64,000 nt of DNA from positions 2,108,001 to 2,172,000 of the forward strand of contig NZ_CP138333.2 in assembly GCF_038561955.2 (NCBI RefSeq), written 5' to 3'. Source of the DNA: Salinicoccus sp. Bachu38 (GTDB taxonomy: Bacteria; Bacillota; Bacilli; Staphylococcales; Salinicoccaceae). The notes under the pieces are model-generated. The model made no database searches. It saw only the letters and a program-made list of their open reading frames with translations, and was not told the DNA's origin. Both the position numbers and the translations under genes were made by a program. This document shows, piece by piece, positions 1-10,572 of this stretch (positions within the stretch are counted from its first letter, which is position 1; every line of letters begins with the position of its first letter).

Positions 1-520
1 ACCGATTTTTCAAATCAGACAGCTGTGTATTCAATGAGCCATCATAGACTTTCGTTCCAATGAATACGCGGATGCCGCCGATCAGTTCCTCGTTGACCCT
101 GTTCTCTATAAGGAGTTTTGAAAGGCCCGTCTTTTTGATGAAGACTTTTCCAATACCTTCAATCTCCTCTTCAGAGAGGGGATACACCGATTCTATTACT
201 ACATTTTCCTGGTTATAGTGTGCATTGTAATTCTGTATGAAATGATCATGAATGGCTTCGATCTCAGAAAATCTGTTGCGATCCGAGAGGATGAGAAGCA
301 TGTTGCGGAGCGGTTCTGAAGCATCCTCAAAAGTCTTTGCTACCGCCTCCCGGCGACTGTCCCTTGGAACCTTCGGGTTATTCATGAAAGTCAGGAAAGC
401 AGGAGTGTCCTGCACTGCTTTGACCACTTCATCAAAATCTGCCCTGACCTCATCGAGCCGTCCGGCTTCCTTCACGGTGCTGAATAAAGCCTGGGAATAT
501 TTTTGAGCTGAGTTAGCCAT
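1..520 (-). CDS. atpH: ATP synthase F1 delta subunit, partial
   Basis: Delta is the stalk protein that ties the F1 head to the b-subunit stator. The reading frame starts with ATG at 518-520 and overlaps the atpF stop by one base (TAATG), so the two are translationally coupled. It reads [20 protein letters not shown] and continues without a stop to base 1, giving about 173 residues. The C-terminal end lies outside the window. The alpha-helical N-terminal domain pattern, with AQKYSQALF near the start, is typical of the family. The identification also rests on its place directly after atpF in the operon. Confidence 0.93.
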   Translation of the reverse strand, partial: MANSAQKYSQALFSTVKEAGRLDEVRADFDEVVKAVQDTPAFLTFMNNPKVPRDSRREAVAKTFEDASEPLRNMLLILSDRNRFSEIEAIHDHFIQNYNAHYNQENVVIESVYPLSEEEIEGIGKVFIKKTGLSKLLIENRVNEELIGGIRVFIGTKVYDGSLNTQLSDLKNR

Positions 521-1035
521 TATTTACCCCCTGCTTCCTGTAGATATCTTGCAACCAGATCTTTTTGGTCTTTCTGATTGATCTCTTTTGAAATCATCTT
601 CTCTGCAATCAGTACGGAGATATCTGCCACCTGATCATTGATATCGCGGATTGCTTTTTCTTTTTCCCGTTCGATATCTGCCTTGGCAGTTTCCATCATC
701 TGATTTGCACGCGTGTTTGCGTCATGGATGATCGCTTCCTGCTCTTTCTTCGCCTGCTGTTTTGCATTATCCATCATTTCGGATATTTCAGCCTGCGTTT
801 CTCTGAGCACTGCTTCGTTTTCTTCCTTAAGCTTTACAGCTTCCATCCTGCGCTGCTCCGCATCATCTATTTCCGTGTGAATCAGCTGTTCACGCTCATC
901 CATCACCTTCTTGAGCGGCTTCCATACGAAGTATGAAAGTGCTCCGAGAAGTATGAGGAAAGTGAGCAGCTGTATCAGACTGTTACCAATTGCCGCCGGA
1001 ACTGTGTCCGTAGCTCCTAAAATAAGAAATTCCAC
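520..1035 (-). CDS. atpF: ATP synthase F0 subunit b
   Basis: Subunit b is the membrane-anchored stator arm linking F0 to F1. The 171-residue protein has one N-terminal membrane helix (about residues 14-35, ending YFVWKPL). A long charged coiled coil follows, rich in Glu, Lys, Gln and Ala, and runs to the C-terminus. This is the standard b-subunit layout and length. It lies between atpE and atpH. Its stop overlaps the atpH start by one base, while about 100 bases containing a stem-loop separate it from atpE. Confidence 0.96.
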   Translation of the reverse strand: MEFLILGATDTVPAAIGNSLIQLLTFLILLGALSYFVWKPLKKVMDEREQLIHTEIDDAEQRRMEAVKLKEENEAVLRETQAEISEMMDNAKQQAKKEQEAIIHDANTRANQMMETAKADIEREKEKAIRDINDQVADISVLIAEKMISKEINQKDQKDLVARYLQEAGGK

Positions 1036-1093
1036 CTATGTACACTCCTTTCGCGAGAGTTTCATTCTGATTTCATAGTCGACATAATAAGAG

Positions 1094-1120
1094 GGCGAAA
1101 TCTTGAGAGAAGACTTCGCC
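1094..1120 (-). other. Intercistronic stem-loop between atpE and atpF
   Basis: On the minus strand the sequence folds into an 11-bp stem (GGCGAAGTCTT with AAGATTTCGCC, one G-T pair) closed by the loop CTCTC. It lies just after the atpE stop and is not followed by a T run, so it is not a normal intrinsic terminator. Inference: it may be an mRNA-stability or processing element that helps make more subunit c than b. Confidence 0.55.
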
Positions 1121-1134
1121 AGATGTAACGATTC

Positions 1135-1368
<234 letters not shown>

Positions 1369-1403
1369 CTAAATATTTTTGAAAGATTGATTTGAATTAT
1401 ATA

Positions 1404-2514
<1,111 letters not shown>

Positions 2515-2568
2515 TGTCTCCTAGTGTATTCTACGGCTTTGGCTGTAAACCGTTACATTACTCTTGTA

Positions 2569-2597
2569 ATGATATATGTTTGTATTTTTTATGTCAA
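2569..2597 (-). promoter_or_regulatory. Probable promoter of the atp operon
   Basis: On the minus strand a consensus -35 TTGACA (2592-2597) is followed after 17 bases by TATCAT (2569-2574). A short hairpin, CATTAC-AAGA-GTAATG, lies at the expected start of the transcript. The atpI GTG is about 50 bases further on. This is a sigma-A type promoter by pattern only. Confidence 0.65.
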
Positions 2598-2654
2598 TAT
2601 TACGGATGGATTTATTTATTTCGATGCCCTCCCCGACATATTATAGACATAATT

Positions 2655-3788
2655 TCATACACCAAAACTCTCGGGCTTATCTCCCCTGATTCCATAGTAG
2701 TATTTTATATTTTCACATATCCTCAAGGAGGCTTTTCCATCGCCGTATGGGTTGGCGGCTTCAGCCATCTTTCTATAGAGGACATCATCCGTCAGGAGTT
2801 CACTGGTCAATCCATAGATGTTCTCCTTCTGGATGCCGGCGAGTTTGAGCGTCCCCGCCTCTACACCTTCCGGCCTCTCTGTCGTATCACGAAGGACGAG
2901 CACAGGTTTCTGAAGGGAAGGCGCCTCTTCCTGGACACCACCTGAATCGGTCAGGATGATATGGCTTTTTGCCGCAAAATTATGAAAATCGAATACATCA
3001 AGCGGCTCTATGATCTCTATGCGTTCATGATCCGACAGATACTTGTCGGCGATTTCCCTGACTTTAGGGTTCTTATGGATTGGATAGACCACCGTAACAT
3101 CTTCGAAGTCTTCGACGATTTCCCTCACAGCACTGAAGATGTTCTCCATCGGCATACCGATATTTTCCCTTCTATGGGCAGTAAGCAGAATCACTTTATT
3201 ATCTTTATGTTTTTCAATGATTTCACTTTTATAACCCGCATTCACGGTCGTTTTCAACGCATCGATTGCCGTGTTGCCTGTGACGGAGATGCCGTCTTCC
3301 TTCTTGTTCTCCCTCAGCAGATTCTCCTTGGAGGTTTCAGTCGGTGCAAAATGAAGGTCGGCAAGTACCCCTGTCATCTGACGATTCATTTCTTCAGGAA
3401 ACGGCGAATACTTATTGTTGGTCCTGAGACCTGCCTCGACATGGCCGATATCCACTTCGTTATAGAATGCAGCAAGGCTGCCTGCAAATGTTGTCGTAGT
3501 GTCGCCATGAACAAGAATCATATCCGGCCCTGCCTCTTTGATGATGGATTCCAGACCGGCAATCACCCTGCCCGTCACTTCAGACAGTGTCTGGCCCTGC
3601 TGCATGATGTTAAGGTCGTAGTCGGGAGTGATCCCGAAAATATCAAGCACCTGGTCGAGCATTTCACGGTGCTGAGCAGTAACCACTACAATTGGCTCAA
3701 GTTCCGGGTCATTTTTAAGTGCCAGCACAAGCGGTGCCATCTTGATCGCTTCAGGGCGCGTTCCAAATATCGTCATGATTTTCTTCAT
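2655..3788 (-). CDS. mnaA: UDP-N-acetylglucosamine 2-epimerase (non-hydrolysing)
   Basis: The enzyme interconverts UDP-GlcNAc and UDP-ManNAc in the cytosol and supplies ManNAc for wall teichoic acid linkage units or capsule. The protein is 377 residues, the usual length. Landmarks are the N-terminal FGTRPEAIKMAPL, the HGDTTTTF segment, VEAGLRT, and the C-terminal ILTDSGGVQEEAP that helps bind the nucleotide. The start is preceded by AAGGAGAAG. It lies 21 bases after upp and is probably cotranscribed with it. In staphylococci mnaA also lies between upp and atp. Confidence 0.95.
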   Translation of the reverse strand: MKKIMTIFGTRPEAIKMAPLVLALKNDPELEPIVVVTAQHREMLDQVLDIFGITPDYDLNIMQQGQTLSEVTGRVIAGLESIIKEAGPDMILVHGDTTTTFAGSLAAFYNEVDIGHVEAGLRTNNKYSPFPEEMNRQMTGVLADLHFAPTETSKENLLRENKKEDGISVTGNTAIDALKTTVNAGYKSEIIEKHKDNKVILLTAHRRENIGMPMENIFSAVREIVEDFEDVTVVYPIHKNPKVREIADKYLSDHERIEIIEPLDVFDFHNFAAKSHIILTDSGGVQEEAPSLQKPVLVLRDTTERPEGVEAGTLKLAGIQKENIYGLTSELLTDDVLYRKMAEAANPYGDGKASLRICENIKYYYGIRGDKPESFGV

Positions 3789-3809
3789 TGCTTCTTCTCC
3801 TTGTTATAT

Positions 3810-4439
3810 CTATTTCGTTCCGAAAAGTCTGTCTCCAGCATCGCCAAGACCTGGAACAATATAGCTTTTTTCATTCAGTTTCTCATCCAGTGCAGCGATA
3901 TAGATGTCCACATCCGGGTGGGCTTCTTTCAACACCTCTACGCCTTCGGGTGCAGCAATCAGACAGATGAATCTGATCTTCGTCGCACCACGCTTCTTGA
4001 CGGCAGAAATAGCTTCGACAGCAGAAGCACCGGTCGCAAGCATCGGATCGATGACGAATATGTCCCTTTCCTCTATATCACCCGGGAATTTGGCATAGTA
4101 CTCTATTGCCTGCAGGGTTTCCGGGTCGCGGTAGAGACCGATGTGCCCCACTCTGGCGGAAGGGATCAGCTTGAGTATGCCTTCCTGCATGCCAAGTCCC
4201 GCCCTCAGTATCGGAACGATTCCAAGTTTCTTGCCGCTCAGCCTCTTGGCTGTTGTCCGTGTCACCGGCGTATCCACTTCAACATCTTCCAGAGATAGAT
4301 CCCGCGTCACTTCATATGCCATCAGCATGCCTACTTCATCGACGAGCTCCCTGAATTCTTTGGTCGAGGTCTTTTCATCCCGGATGTAACTCATTTTATG
4401 CTGGATCAACGGGTGATCCATCACTTGTACTTTGGCCAT
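3810..4439 (-). CDS. upp: Uracil phosphoribosyltransferase
   Basis: Upp salvages uracil by joining it to PRPP to give UMP. The protein is 209 residues, the family length. The PRPP-binding loop appears as [12 protein letters not shown], and the C-terminal uracil-binding region as [17 protein letters not shown]. It follows glyA, as in Bacillus, with GGAGG ahead of the ATG. A stem-loop occupies the glyA-upp gap. Confidence 0.97.
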   Translation of the reverse strand: MAKVQVMDHPLIQHKMSYIRDEKTSTKEFRELVDEVGMLMAYEVTRDLSLEDVEVDTPVTRTTAKRLSGKKLGIVPILRAGLGMQEGILKLIPSARVGHIGLYRDPETLQAIEYYAKFPGDIEERDIFVIDPMLATGASAVEAISAVKKRGATKIRFICLIAAPEGVEVLKEAHPDVDIYIAALDEKLNEKSYIVPGLGDAGDRLFGTK

Positions 4440-4466
4440 GTTTTTTCCTCCAGTTCTCTCAATTGT

Positions 4467-4494
4467 GCCGAAATAGGGGCAACCCTATTCCGGC
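4467..4494 (-). other. Stem-loop in the glyA-upp gap
   Basis: A 12-bp stem, GCCGGAATAGGG with CCCTATTTCGGC (one G-T pair), closes a four-base loop on the minus strand just after the glyA stop. No T run follows, so it is probably not a full terminator. It could trim readthrough into upp or stabilise the glyA message. Confidence 0.5.
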
Positions 4495-4504
4495 ATGGTC
4501 AATT

Positions 4505-5740
4505 TTATTTATATAGTGGGAATTTGGATGTCAACGCAGTCACTCTGTCTTTCAAAGTTTCATACTTCGTGCCTTCTTTGACAGCAGAAAGTGTTTCGGC
4601 AATCAGATCCGCCACTTCCTGCATTTCTTCCTCCTTGAACCCACGGGTTGTCATCGCTGGAGTGCCGAGACGGATTCCGCTTGTTACAAACGGCGATTCC
4701 TCATCGAAAGGAATGGTGTTCTTGTTGCAGGTAATGCCGATCTGGTCCAGTGCTTCTTCTGCCTGTTTGCCTGTCAGACCGAAACTTTTCACATCGACAA
4801 GAACGATATGGTTCTCGGTGCCTCCGCTGACGATGCGCAGTCCTTTTTCTGAAAGCCTGCCTGCAAGCGTCTTCGCATTTTTGACGACCTGCTCCTGATA
4901 CTCCTTGAATTCCGGATTCAGCGCTTCTCCAAAAGCCACAGCTTTTGCTGCCACGATGTGCATCAGCGGTCCGCCCTGGATTCCCGGGAAGATATTCTTA
5001 TCCACTTTTTTTGCATGCTCTTCCTTTGTCAGGATGAGTCCACCGCGTGGTCCCCTCAGTGTCTTATGCGTTGTCGAGGTGACAAAATCGGCATAAGGGA
5101 CCGGGTCCGGATGCAGGCCTGCAGCAACGAGCCCGGCAATGTGTGCCATGTCCACCATCAGATAGGCATCGATTTCATCTGCGATTTCACGGAATTTCTT
5201 GAAATCGATCGTCTGTGTATAGGCGCTTCCACCAGCGACGATCATTTTCGGCTTGTGTTCTTTGGCAATATTAAGGAGCTCATCATAATCGATCACTTCG
5301 TCTTCTTTTCTCACACCATAATCTACAAAGTTGAAAAGTTTCCCACTGAAGTTGACCGGGCTGCCGTGCGTCAGATGTCCGCCATGGTTGAGGTTCATGC
5401 CGAGGACTGTATCCCCCGGTTCCAGAACTGAGAAATAGACGGCCATATTCGCCTGGGAGCCGGAGTGAGGCTGAACATTGGCATGCTCTGCGCCAAACAG
5501 GGATTTCACACGCTCACGTGCGAGATCTTCCACAACATCCACATTCTCACATCCGCCATAATAGCGTTTGTGAGGATAGCCTTCAGCATATTTGTTGGTG
5601 AGTATTGAACCTTGGGCTTCCATGACCGCTTCCGATACAAAGTTCTCTGAGGCGATCAGTTCAATATTGTTGTTTTGACGATCGAGCTCTGCTTCAATTG
5701 TTTCAAAAAGTTTCGGGTCTTGTGATTCGATAAATGACAT
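4505..5740 (-). CDS. glyA: Serine hydroxymethyltransferase
   Basis: This PLP enzyme converts serine and tetrahydrofolate to glycine and methylene-THF, the main one-carbon source. The start at 5738-5740 ([12 protein letters not shown]) is chosen over a longer frame because AAGGAGAG lies directly upstream and the extra residues resemble no family member. The product is 411 residues. The PLP lysine lies in [13 protein letters not shown], and [10 protein letters not shown] and the N-terminal [11 protein letters not shown] are family signatures. It sits between ywlG and upp as in Bacillus subtilis. Confidence 0.97.
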   Translation of the reverse strand: MSFIESQDPKLFETIEAELDRQNNNIELIASENFVSEAVMEAQGSILTNKYAEGYPHKRYYGGCENVDVVEDLARERVKSLFGAEHANVQPHSGSQANMAVYFSVLEPGDTVLGMNLNHGGHLTHGSPVNFSGKLFNFVDYGVRKEDEVIDYDELLNIAKEHKPKMIVAGGSAYTQTIDFKKFREIADEIDAYLMVDMAHIAGLVAAGLHPDPVPYADFVTSTTHKTLRGPRGGLILTKEEHAKKVDKNIFPGIQGGPLMHIVAAKAVAFGEALNPEFKEYQEQVVKNAKTLAGRLSEKGLRIVSGGTENHIVLVDVKSFGLTGKQAEEALDQIGITCNKNTIPFDEESPFVTSGIRLGTPAMTTRGFKEEEMQEVADLIAETLSAVKEGTKYETLKDRVTALTSKFPLYK

Positions 5741-5762
5741 GTCTTCTCTCCTTAAATGTATG

Positions 5763-6308
5763 TTAATAGTGTGCGCGAGGACCTCCGATGAGTTTTGGTC
5801 TGGAATATGCAATGGTGACATTCGCTTTGCCGACTGTTCTCTGTTCCACCCTGAACGGCACAGCCACATGATGGATATGCATGCCGATCAGCGTCTGTCC
5901 GATATCCACTCCCCGGTCTGCAGCAGCATGTTCGACCACTACCGGCCGGACCAGATGATGATAGGCATATTCACTCAGGCTGCCTCCGGCGGACCGGTGC
6001 GGTACGACACTGACCAGAGGATAGTTCCGGGACCGTGCGACATCATATTCCATGGTTATGGCCCGATTGATATGCTCGCAGCCCTGGAACATGACATTCA
6101 GCTTGTGGCGGTCTGCCGCCTGATGGAAGGCTTCGAATATAATCTCCGCCACTTCCATGGAGCTCTCCTTGCCGATATGGTGCCCCATAACTTCCGACGT
6201 GGAACAGCCTATCAGAAGGTCCTCTCCTTCCCTGAAGAATTCCTCATCCTCCAGCTGCTCGATCAAAACGTCCAGTTCATTCTTCAATCTTGCAAACTCT
6301 TCGTTCAT
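5763..6308 (-). CDS. ywlG: YwlG family protein (DUF436 / TIGR01440)
   Basis: This conserved Firmicutes protein has no established function that I know of. The start chosen at 6306-6308 (MNEEFARL) has GAGGGGGGT five to six bases upstream and gives 181 residues, the family length. Longer in-frame starts have no such site. Conserved-looking segments are [27 protein letters not shown] and the His-rich [13 protein letters not shown]. The gene overlaps the 3' end of rpiB by 32 bases, so the two are probably coupled. It is followed by glyA, a gene order shared with Bacillus. Confidence 0.88.
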   Translation of the reverse strand: MNEEFARLKNELDVLIEQLEDEEFFREGEDLLIGCSTSEVMGHHIGKESSMEVAEIIFEAFHQAADRHKLNVMFQGCEHINRAITMEYDVARSRNYPLVSVVPHRSAGGSLSEYAYHHLVRPVVVEHAAADRGVDIGQTLIGMHIHHVAVPFRVEQRTVGKANVTIAYSRPKLIGGPRAHY

Positions 6309-6705
6309 GTCTACCCCCCTCATACTCCGTATCCAGCCAGATATCCACGATATCATCTGCGAGTCCCGGGCCGATGACCCGCTCTCCCATAGCCAGCATA
6401 TTGGAGTCGTTATGTGCGCGTGTGGCTTTTGCGGAAAAAGTATCATGTACAAGGGCGCAACGGATGTTCTTGACCTTGTTTGCCGTTATGCTCATTCCAA
6501 TGCCGGTGCCACAGATCAGTATCCCCCGGTCATATTCTCCGGAAGCGACCTTTTCTGCTACAGGACGGGCAAAATCGGGATAATCCACTGATGCATCGGA
6601 ATCCGGACCGAAATCCGTAATATCCACTCCTGTATCCTGCAGCTTGTGGACAATGGAATTCTTGAGGTTGAACCCTCCATGATCGGAAGCGATAATCACT
6701 TTCAT
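6277..6705 (-). CDS. rpiB: Ribose-5-phosphate isomerase B family
   Basis: RpiB interconverts ribose-5-phosphate and ribulose-5-phosphate in the pentose phosphate pathway. The start at 6703-6705 (MKVIIASDHGGF) follows GAGGTGAAG and gives 142 residues. Signatures are SDHGG near the N-terminus, the active-site Cys in ILICGTGIGMSITANK, and the His in AHNDSN. RpiB and the LacA/LacB sugar isomerases are similar, but the housekeeping context (ywlE-rpiB-ywlG-glyA) favours RpiB. It overlaps ywlG by 32 bases. Confidence 0.93.
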   Translation of the reverse strand: MKVIIASDHGGFNLKNSIVHKLQDTGVDITDFGPDSDASVDYPDFARPVAEKVASGEYDRGILICGTGIGMSITANKVKNIRCALVHDTFSAKATRAHNDSNMLAMGERVIGPGLADDIVDIWLDTEYEGGRHERRVCKIEE

Positions 6706-6766
6706 ATTCTTCACCTCACCTTCATTATATATTAAATGCTTACATAGAAAAGTGGTCATGGGCAAA

Positions 6767-7180
6767 TTACAGTCTGAATTTATCAATAAATCGCTTCATC
6801 TGCCGGAAAGCCCGCTCATAATCCTTATCTTCCCCACCATAGGGGTCGATTACATCCTCCACGGTCCCTTCGGAAAACTCGCTGAGCATGCGCACATCCG
6901 CTTCGGGAAACCGGTCCTTCACTGCCATCTTGTGTGATTCGGTCATGACCAGCAGCAGTGCACCTTCTGTATCCTCCCCAGTCAGCTGCTCCGGGGTGGA
7001 CGGCTCTTCCAGATTCTCCCGCTCGACTATCTTCCTTGAAATGCCGCTGATGCCATTTGAGAAAACCATCAGTCCCCTCGATTCAAACTCTGTCCCTGCG
7101 GTGCTGTACTTTGTTTTGGCGTAGCTCTCAGCCAGAGGGCTTCGGCAGGTGTTCCCTGTACAGACGAAAATGATCTTCAT
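6767..7180 (-). CDS. ywlE: Low-molecular-weight protein arginine phosphatase
   Basis: YwlE (PtpB in staphylococci) removes phosphate from arginines phosphorylated by the kinase McsB, which tags proteins for ClpCP. The 137-residue protein has the N-terminal P-loop CTGNTCRSP with the nucleophile Cys7 and the catalytic Arg13. Thr11 inside this loop is the residue reported to set arginine rather than tyrosine specificity. The general acid Asp lies in the C-terminal DPYGG. The start overlaps the tsaC stop by four bases (ATGA), so translation is coupled. Confidence 0.93.
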   Translation of the reverse strand: MKIIFVCTGNTCRSPLAESYAKTKYSTAGTEFESRGLMVFSNGISGISRKIVERENLEEPSTPEQLTGEDTEGALLLVMTESHKMAVKDRFPEADVRMLSEFSEGTVEDVIDPYGGEDKDYERAFRQMKRFIDKFRL

Positions 7181-8223
7181 TTCGGGTCTTCCTTTATTAT
7201 TTCATTCCCGGTGGCCTTATAGATGCGGTTCATCAATGCTTCTGTCTCTTCATTTTTTGGAAAGCCATGGATGTATATCAGATCCACTTCAGATTTATCC
7301 ATTTTTCTGAGGGCGGCATATAGATTGCGCCCAGCTTCACGATAATCACTTTCTCCTGAACACAGGCTGATGAAGTAGGCGTGTTCAGGCACATGGTTCC
7401 GTGCAGCTTCCGGAGCAATCACGCCAATCTTCTGGCCCTCCCCGACCCTCAGATGTGTGTTGTTCCTAAGCCCGCCTTCAATGACGACCAGTGGCTGGCG
7501 TGGCGCGTAATGCTTATATTTCATGCCTGGGGCAATCGGCTGCTCTGCCGACCCTTCATGTTTGCTGACAGTCTCCTTCAGTACATTTTCAAGCGCCCCT
7601 TTGGTGATGCTGCCGGGCCTGGCGATACGATAGGGGAATTGGGTGCAGTCGAGCACGGTGCTCTCCAGGCCATAGGTTGCCGGATCGCTTGCAACCACCC
7701 CATATACCTTGCCATTCAGGTCGTCGATGACATGGCTGTAGTCCGTAGGGGAGGGCTTCCCACTCAGATTCGCACTGGGTGCGGCAAGCGGAAAACCAAC
7801 TTTTTCGAGTATCGCGTGCCCCACAGGATGGCTCGGCATCCTCACCGCGACTGAATCAAGCTCGGCCACGGTATTGCTGGCAAGCATCTTTCCCTTCAAA
7901 GGCAGGATGAATGAAATCGGCCCGGGCCAGAAATGCTTCATCAGCGTCCGCACCTTCATGTCCAGCGGCTCAGTGAAGTCGGCGAGCTGGTCCATGCTGT
8001 GTATATGTACAATGAGCGGATTGTCCCCCGGACGGTTTTTGGCAGCGAATATTTTCTGTATCGCCTCCGGATTCGTGGCGTCGCCGGCCAGACCGTACAC
8101 TGTTTCCGTAGGTATTCCGACCACTTCTCCGTATTCCAGGGCTGTTCTGATTTCTTTCAATTTCTCATCTGTAGCCCTGTCCTTCAACTGCTCTGTCCTG
8201 ATCTCCCAGATTTTTGTATCCAT
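7177..8223 (-). CDS. ywlC: Threonylcarbamoyl-AMP synthase (Sua5 type)
   Basis: This enzyme makes threonylcarbamoyl-AMP from threonine, bicarbonate and ATP, the first step of the t6A37 modification of tRNAs. The start at 8221-8223 has GGGAGGT upstream and gives 348 residues. Residues 1-210 form the YrdC domain, with GIPTETVYGLAGDAT and KNRPGDNPLIVHI. The remainder is the extra C-terminal Sua5 domain, joined through PIAPGMKYKHYAP. The stop of prmC lies one base upstream and the ywlE start overlaps its stop. Confidence 0.95.
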   Translation of the reverse strand: MDTKIWEIRTEQLKDRATDEKLKEIRTALEYGEVVGIPTETVYGLAGDATNPEAIQKIFAAKNRPGDNPLIVHIHSMDQLADFTEPLDMKVRTLMKHFWPGPISFILPLKGKMLASNTVAELDSVAVRMPSHPVGHAILEKVGFPLAAPSANLSGKPSPTDYSHVIDDLNGKVYGVVASDPATYGLESTVLDCTQFPYRIARPGSITKGALENVLKETVSKHEGSAEQPIAPGMKYKHYAPRQPLVVIEGGLRNNTHLRVGEGQKIGVIAPEAARNHVPEHAYFISLCSGESDYREAGRNLYAALRKMDKSEVDLIYIHGFPKNEETEALMNRIYKATGNEIIKEDPK

Positions 8224-8224
8224 A

Positions 8225-9076
8225 CTAGACCTCCCATCTGAAGTAGAGTATTCTGTCATTCCCATTCATATCCTTCTTCACCTGTGGCACCACTTTCGGC
8301 CACCGCATCGTGACATAGTCGGATAGTGCCGCCCCCTGCTTCCAGCCGATTTCAAAATAGACCGTACCTCCTGCATGCAGCACATGCTCCAGCTGATCTA
8401 TCATCCTTTTATACAGGCCAAGCCCCTCATCTTCGGCAAACAGTGCCAGTGCAGGTTCATGGTTGATGACAGAGTCCCCCATGTCTTCCATTTCATTATA
8501 GCCAATATAGGGCGGGTTTGAAATCACACAGTCCACTTTCGTGTTTTCTGCCATCAATGGCTCAAACAGATTTCCCTGCATGATTTCGGAATCCACTCCC
8601 AGACTCCGCGCGTTTTCCTTTGTAATATCGAGTGCCGCCCCGGAGACGTCGGTAAGGACCACTTCATTATCATCCCATGCAGCCGCCAGCGTCAATCCGA
8701 TGACTCCGGTACCACACCCGATGTCCACAACCTTCCTGCCGTCATCCTGCTCCAACTCCAGCACAAGCTCTACAAGCTCCTCGGTTTCGTTGCGGGGGAT
8801 CAGCGTTTCCCGTGATACTTTGAACTTCTCACCATAGAACCATGCAGACCCCACTACGTACTGGTAGGGTTCTCCATTCCTGATTCGCGCTATCGCCCGT
8901 GTGTAACGGTCGTGGTCGGATGGCGGCACCTCACGGTCGCCATCCAGCAGAAAATCCGCCGTCCCCATGCCGAATAGATCTTCCAGCAGCAGCATCGCCG
9001 GACGTGTTTCTTCTCCGGATAAGCTCAAAGAGGCTTTCGCCTCTTTGACCATCTCCCTGTAGCTATAGGGAGGCAT
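8225..9076 (-). CDS. prmC: Peptide chain release factor N5-glutamine methyltransferase
   Basis: PrmC methylates the Gln of the GGQ motif in release factors, using SAM, which improves termination. The 283-residue protein has the SAM-binding [16 protein letters not shown] and the substrate-glutamine motif NPPYIGYNE, with [11 protein letters not shown] earlier. Its start lies inside prfA with a 14-base overlap, so enzyme and substrate are made together, the usual arrangement. Confidence 0.96.
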   Translation of the reverse strand: MPPYSYREMVKEAKASLSLSGEETRPAMLLLEDLFGMGTADFLLDGDREVPPSDHDRYTRAIARIRNGEPYQYVVGSAWFYGEKFKVSRETLIPRNETEELVELVLELEQDDGRKVVDIGCGTGVIGLTLAAAWDDNEVVLTDVSGAALDITKENARSLGVDSEIMQGNLFEPLMAENTKVDCVISNPPYIGYNEMEDMGDSVINHEPALALFAEDEGLGLYKRMIDQLEHVLHAGGTVYFEIGWKQGAALSDYVTMRWPKVVPQVKKDMNGNDRILYFRWEV

Positions 9077-10142
9077 TATTCAATTCTTCCAGCTTGCTCG
9101 TCTGTTCTTCGATCGTCAGGGCATCGATGATTTCATCCAATTTCCCCTCGATGATCTGGTCGAGTTTCTGGATCGTCAGACCGATCCTGTGGTCTGTCAC
9201 ACGATTCTGCGGGTAGTTGTATGTCCGGATCCTTTCGGAACGGTCCCCCGTACCGACAGCACTTTTCCGCTTCTCGGCATATTCCGCCTCTGCTTCCTGC
9301 AGCATCATGTCATAAACACGGGCTTTCAGCACTTTCATTGCACGCTCCCGGTTCTTGATCTGCGATTTTTCATCCTGTGAAGTCACCACTGTGCCTGTCG
9401 GCAGGTGGGTGATACGCACTGCAGAATCCGTCGTATTGACGTGCTGTCCGCCGGCACCGCTTGAACGGTAGGTATCTATCTTGAGATCTTCATTGCGGAT
9501 TTCCACTTCCACATCCTCCACTTCCGGCAGCACGGCCACCGTTGCAGTGGAAGTATGGATTCTGCCTCCGGATTCGGTTTCCGGTACACGCTGTACACGG
9601 TGCGCACCGTTTTCGAACTTGAGTTTGGAATAGGCGCCGTTCCCCTGGATGAGGAAGCTGATTTCCTTATAGCCGCCATGGTCATTGGCATTCGCTTCGA
9701 CGATCTCCGTCTTCCATCCGTTCTCTTCTGCGTAGCGCGAGTACATCCTGAAGAGGTTTCCTGCAAAAATCTGGGCTTCATCGCCTCCTGCTGCTCCGCG
9801 TATCTCCATTATGACGTTCTTGTCATCATTTGGATCCTTCGGAATGAGGAGAAGCTTCAACCGGCTTTCAAGCTCCGGGATTGCCTTTTCGGATTCGGAA
9901 ATCTCCTCTTTGAGCATTTCCAGCATTTCCTTATCGTCCGTTTCACCCATCATCATGCGTGATTCTTCAATCGTTTCCTTCTTCTGCTTATATTCCCTGA
10001 AAACTTCCACTGTCTTGTGGAGGTCGCTTTGCTCCTTGGAGTATTCCCTCAGCTTGTCCGAATCACTGACCACATCAGGGTCACTCAGCATCTCATTCAA
10101 CTGTTCATACCGATTTTCAATTATTTCGAGTTGATCAAACAT
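9063..10142 (-). CDS. prfA: Peptide chain release factor 1
   Basis: RF1 recognises UAG and UAA stop codons and triggers peptide release. The start at 10140-10142 ([15 protein letters not shown]) follows AAAGGTG and gives 359 residues. The GGQ motif lies in [17 protein letters not shown]1-type anticodon-like and domain features such as [20 protein letters not shown] are present. It overlaps prmC by 14 bases. A promoter-like TATAAT lies about 35 bases upstream (10178-10183), after the rpmE terminator. Confidence 0.97.
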   Translation of the reverse strand: MFDQLEIIENRYEQLNEMLSDPDVVSDSDKLREYSKEQSDLHKTVEVFREYKQKKETIEESRMMMGETDDKEMLEMLKEEISESEKAIPELESRLKLLLIPKDPNDDKNVIMEIRGAAGGDEAQIFAGNLFRMYSRYAEENGWKTEIVEANANDHGGYKEISFLIQGNGAYSKLKFENGAHRVQRVPETESGGRIHTSTATVAVLPEVEDVEVEIRNEDLKIDTYRSSGAGGQHVNTTDSAVRITHLPTGTVVTSQDEKSQIKNRERAMKVLKARVYDMMLQEAEAEYAEKRKSAVGTGDRSERIRTYNYPQNRVTDHRIGLTIQKLDQIIEGKLDEIIDALTIEEQTSKLEELNNASL

Positions 10143-10177
10143 GTAATTTTCACCTTTTCGTCTCTTTAATCTCGTCA

Positions 10178-10183
10178 ATTATA
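10178..10183 (-). promoter_or_regulatory. Possible -10 element for prfA
   Basis: TATAAT on the minus strand lies just downstream of the rpmE terminator and 35 bases before the prfA start. The -35 region at 17-base spacing falls in the T run of the terminator and is poor, so the element is tentative. Confidence 0.4.
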
Positions 10184-10197
10184 CCATATTTGGGCAC

Positions 10198-10233
10198 AAA
10201 AAAACTGCACTGGAGTGTAACTCCAGTACAGTT
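10198..10233 (-). terminator. Intrinsic terminator after rpmE
   Basis: A 12-bp stem (ACTGTACTGGAG with CTCCAGTGCAGT, one T-G pair) closes a five-base loop and is followed on the minus strand by eight T. It lies eight bases past the rpmE stop and separates rpmE from prfA. Confidence 0.9.
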
Positions 10234-10241
10234 GTATACTA

Positions 10242-10457
10242 TTATTCGTTTGCGCTTTTGAAACCGAATTTTTTGTTGAATTTTTCAATACGGCCATCTG
10301 CAGAAGCGAATTTCTGACGTCCAGTGTAGAATGGGTGACATGCAGAGCAGACCTCTACTTTGATGTCTTCATTGTTTACTGAACCCGTTTCGAATTCGTT
10401 GCCGCATGAGCAAACGACGTTGACTTTGTTATATTCCGGATGAATTGCTTGTTTCAT
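10242..10457 (-). CDS. rpmE: Ribosomal protein bL31, zinc-binding form
   Basis: bL31 bridges the two ribosomal subunits. The start at 10455-10457 ([15 protein letters not shown]) follows AAAGGAGCT and gives 71 residues. Four cysteines (C16, C18, C37, C40) form the CxC...CxxC zinc site of the C+ form, and [10 protein letters not shown] is the family core. Staphylococcus aureus, by contrast, uses a cysteine-free bL31 (RpmE2), so this lineage resembles Bacillus here. It is a single-gene unit with its own promoter and terminator. Confidence 0.95.
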   Translation of the reverse strand: MKQAIHPEYNKVNVVCSCGNEFETGSVNNEDIKVEVCSACHPFYTGRQKFASADGRIEKFNKKFGFKSANE

Positions 10458-10503
10458 TATTTCCAGCTCCTTTGCCCTGAACCATCTGGCACAGAGTTTA
10501 TTA

Positions 10504-10558
10504 GTGGTTTCCCACTTCAATACTTATATAGTATACATGGTTTCCTGCAAAAAATCAA
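10504..10558 (-). promoter_or_regulatory. rpmE promoter and leader hairpin
   Basis: On the minus strand TTGATT (10553-10558) and TATACT (10530-10535) are spaced by 17 bases. The predicted transcript begins near 10523 and has a leader of about 65 bases. The leader contains GTGG-GAAA-CCAC (10504-10515), a GNRA-loop hairpin. Leader structures that bind bL31 are known in Firmicutes. Whether this is one is inference. Confidence 0.65.
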
Positions 10559-10572
10559 GGGGTGATGCTCAG

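Noticed and set aside
2961-4298. A 445-codon plus-strand open frame opposite mnaA and upp
   Set aside because: It is antisense to two clear enzymes, has no ribosome binding site, and its translation is rich in Cys, His, Phe and Arg, typical of a shadow frame.
5741-5869. N-terminal extension of GlyA
   Set aside because: The extra residues match no family member, and the internal ATG at 5740 has a strong AAGGAGAG site.
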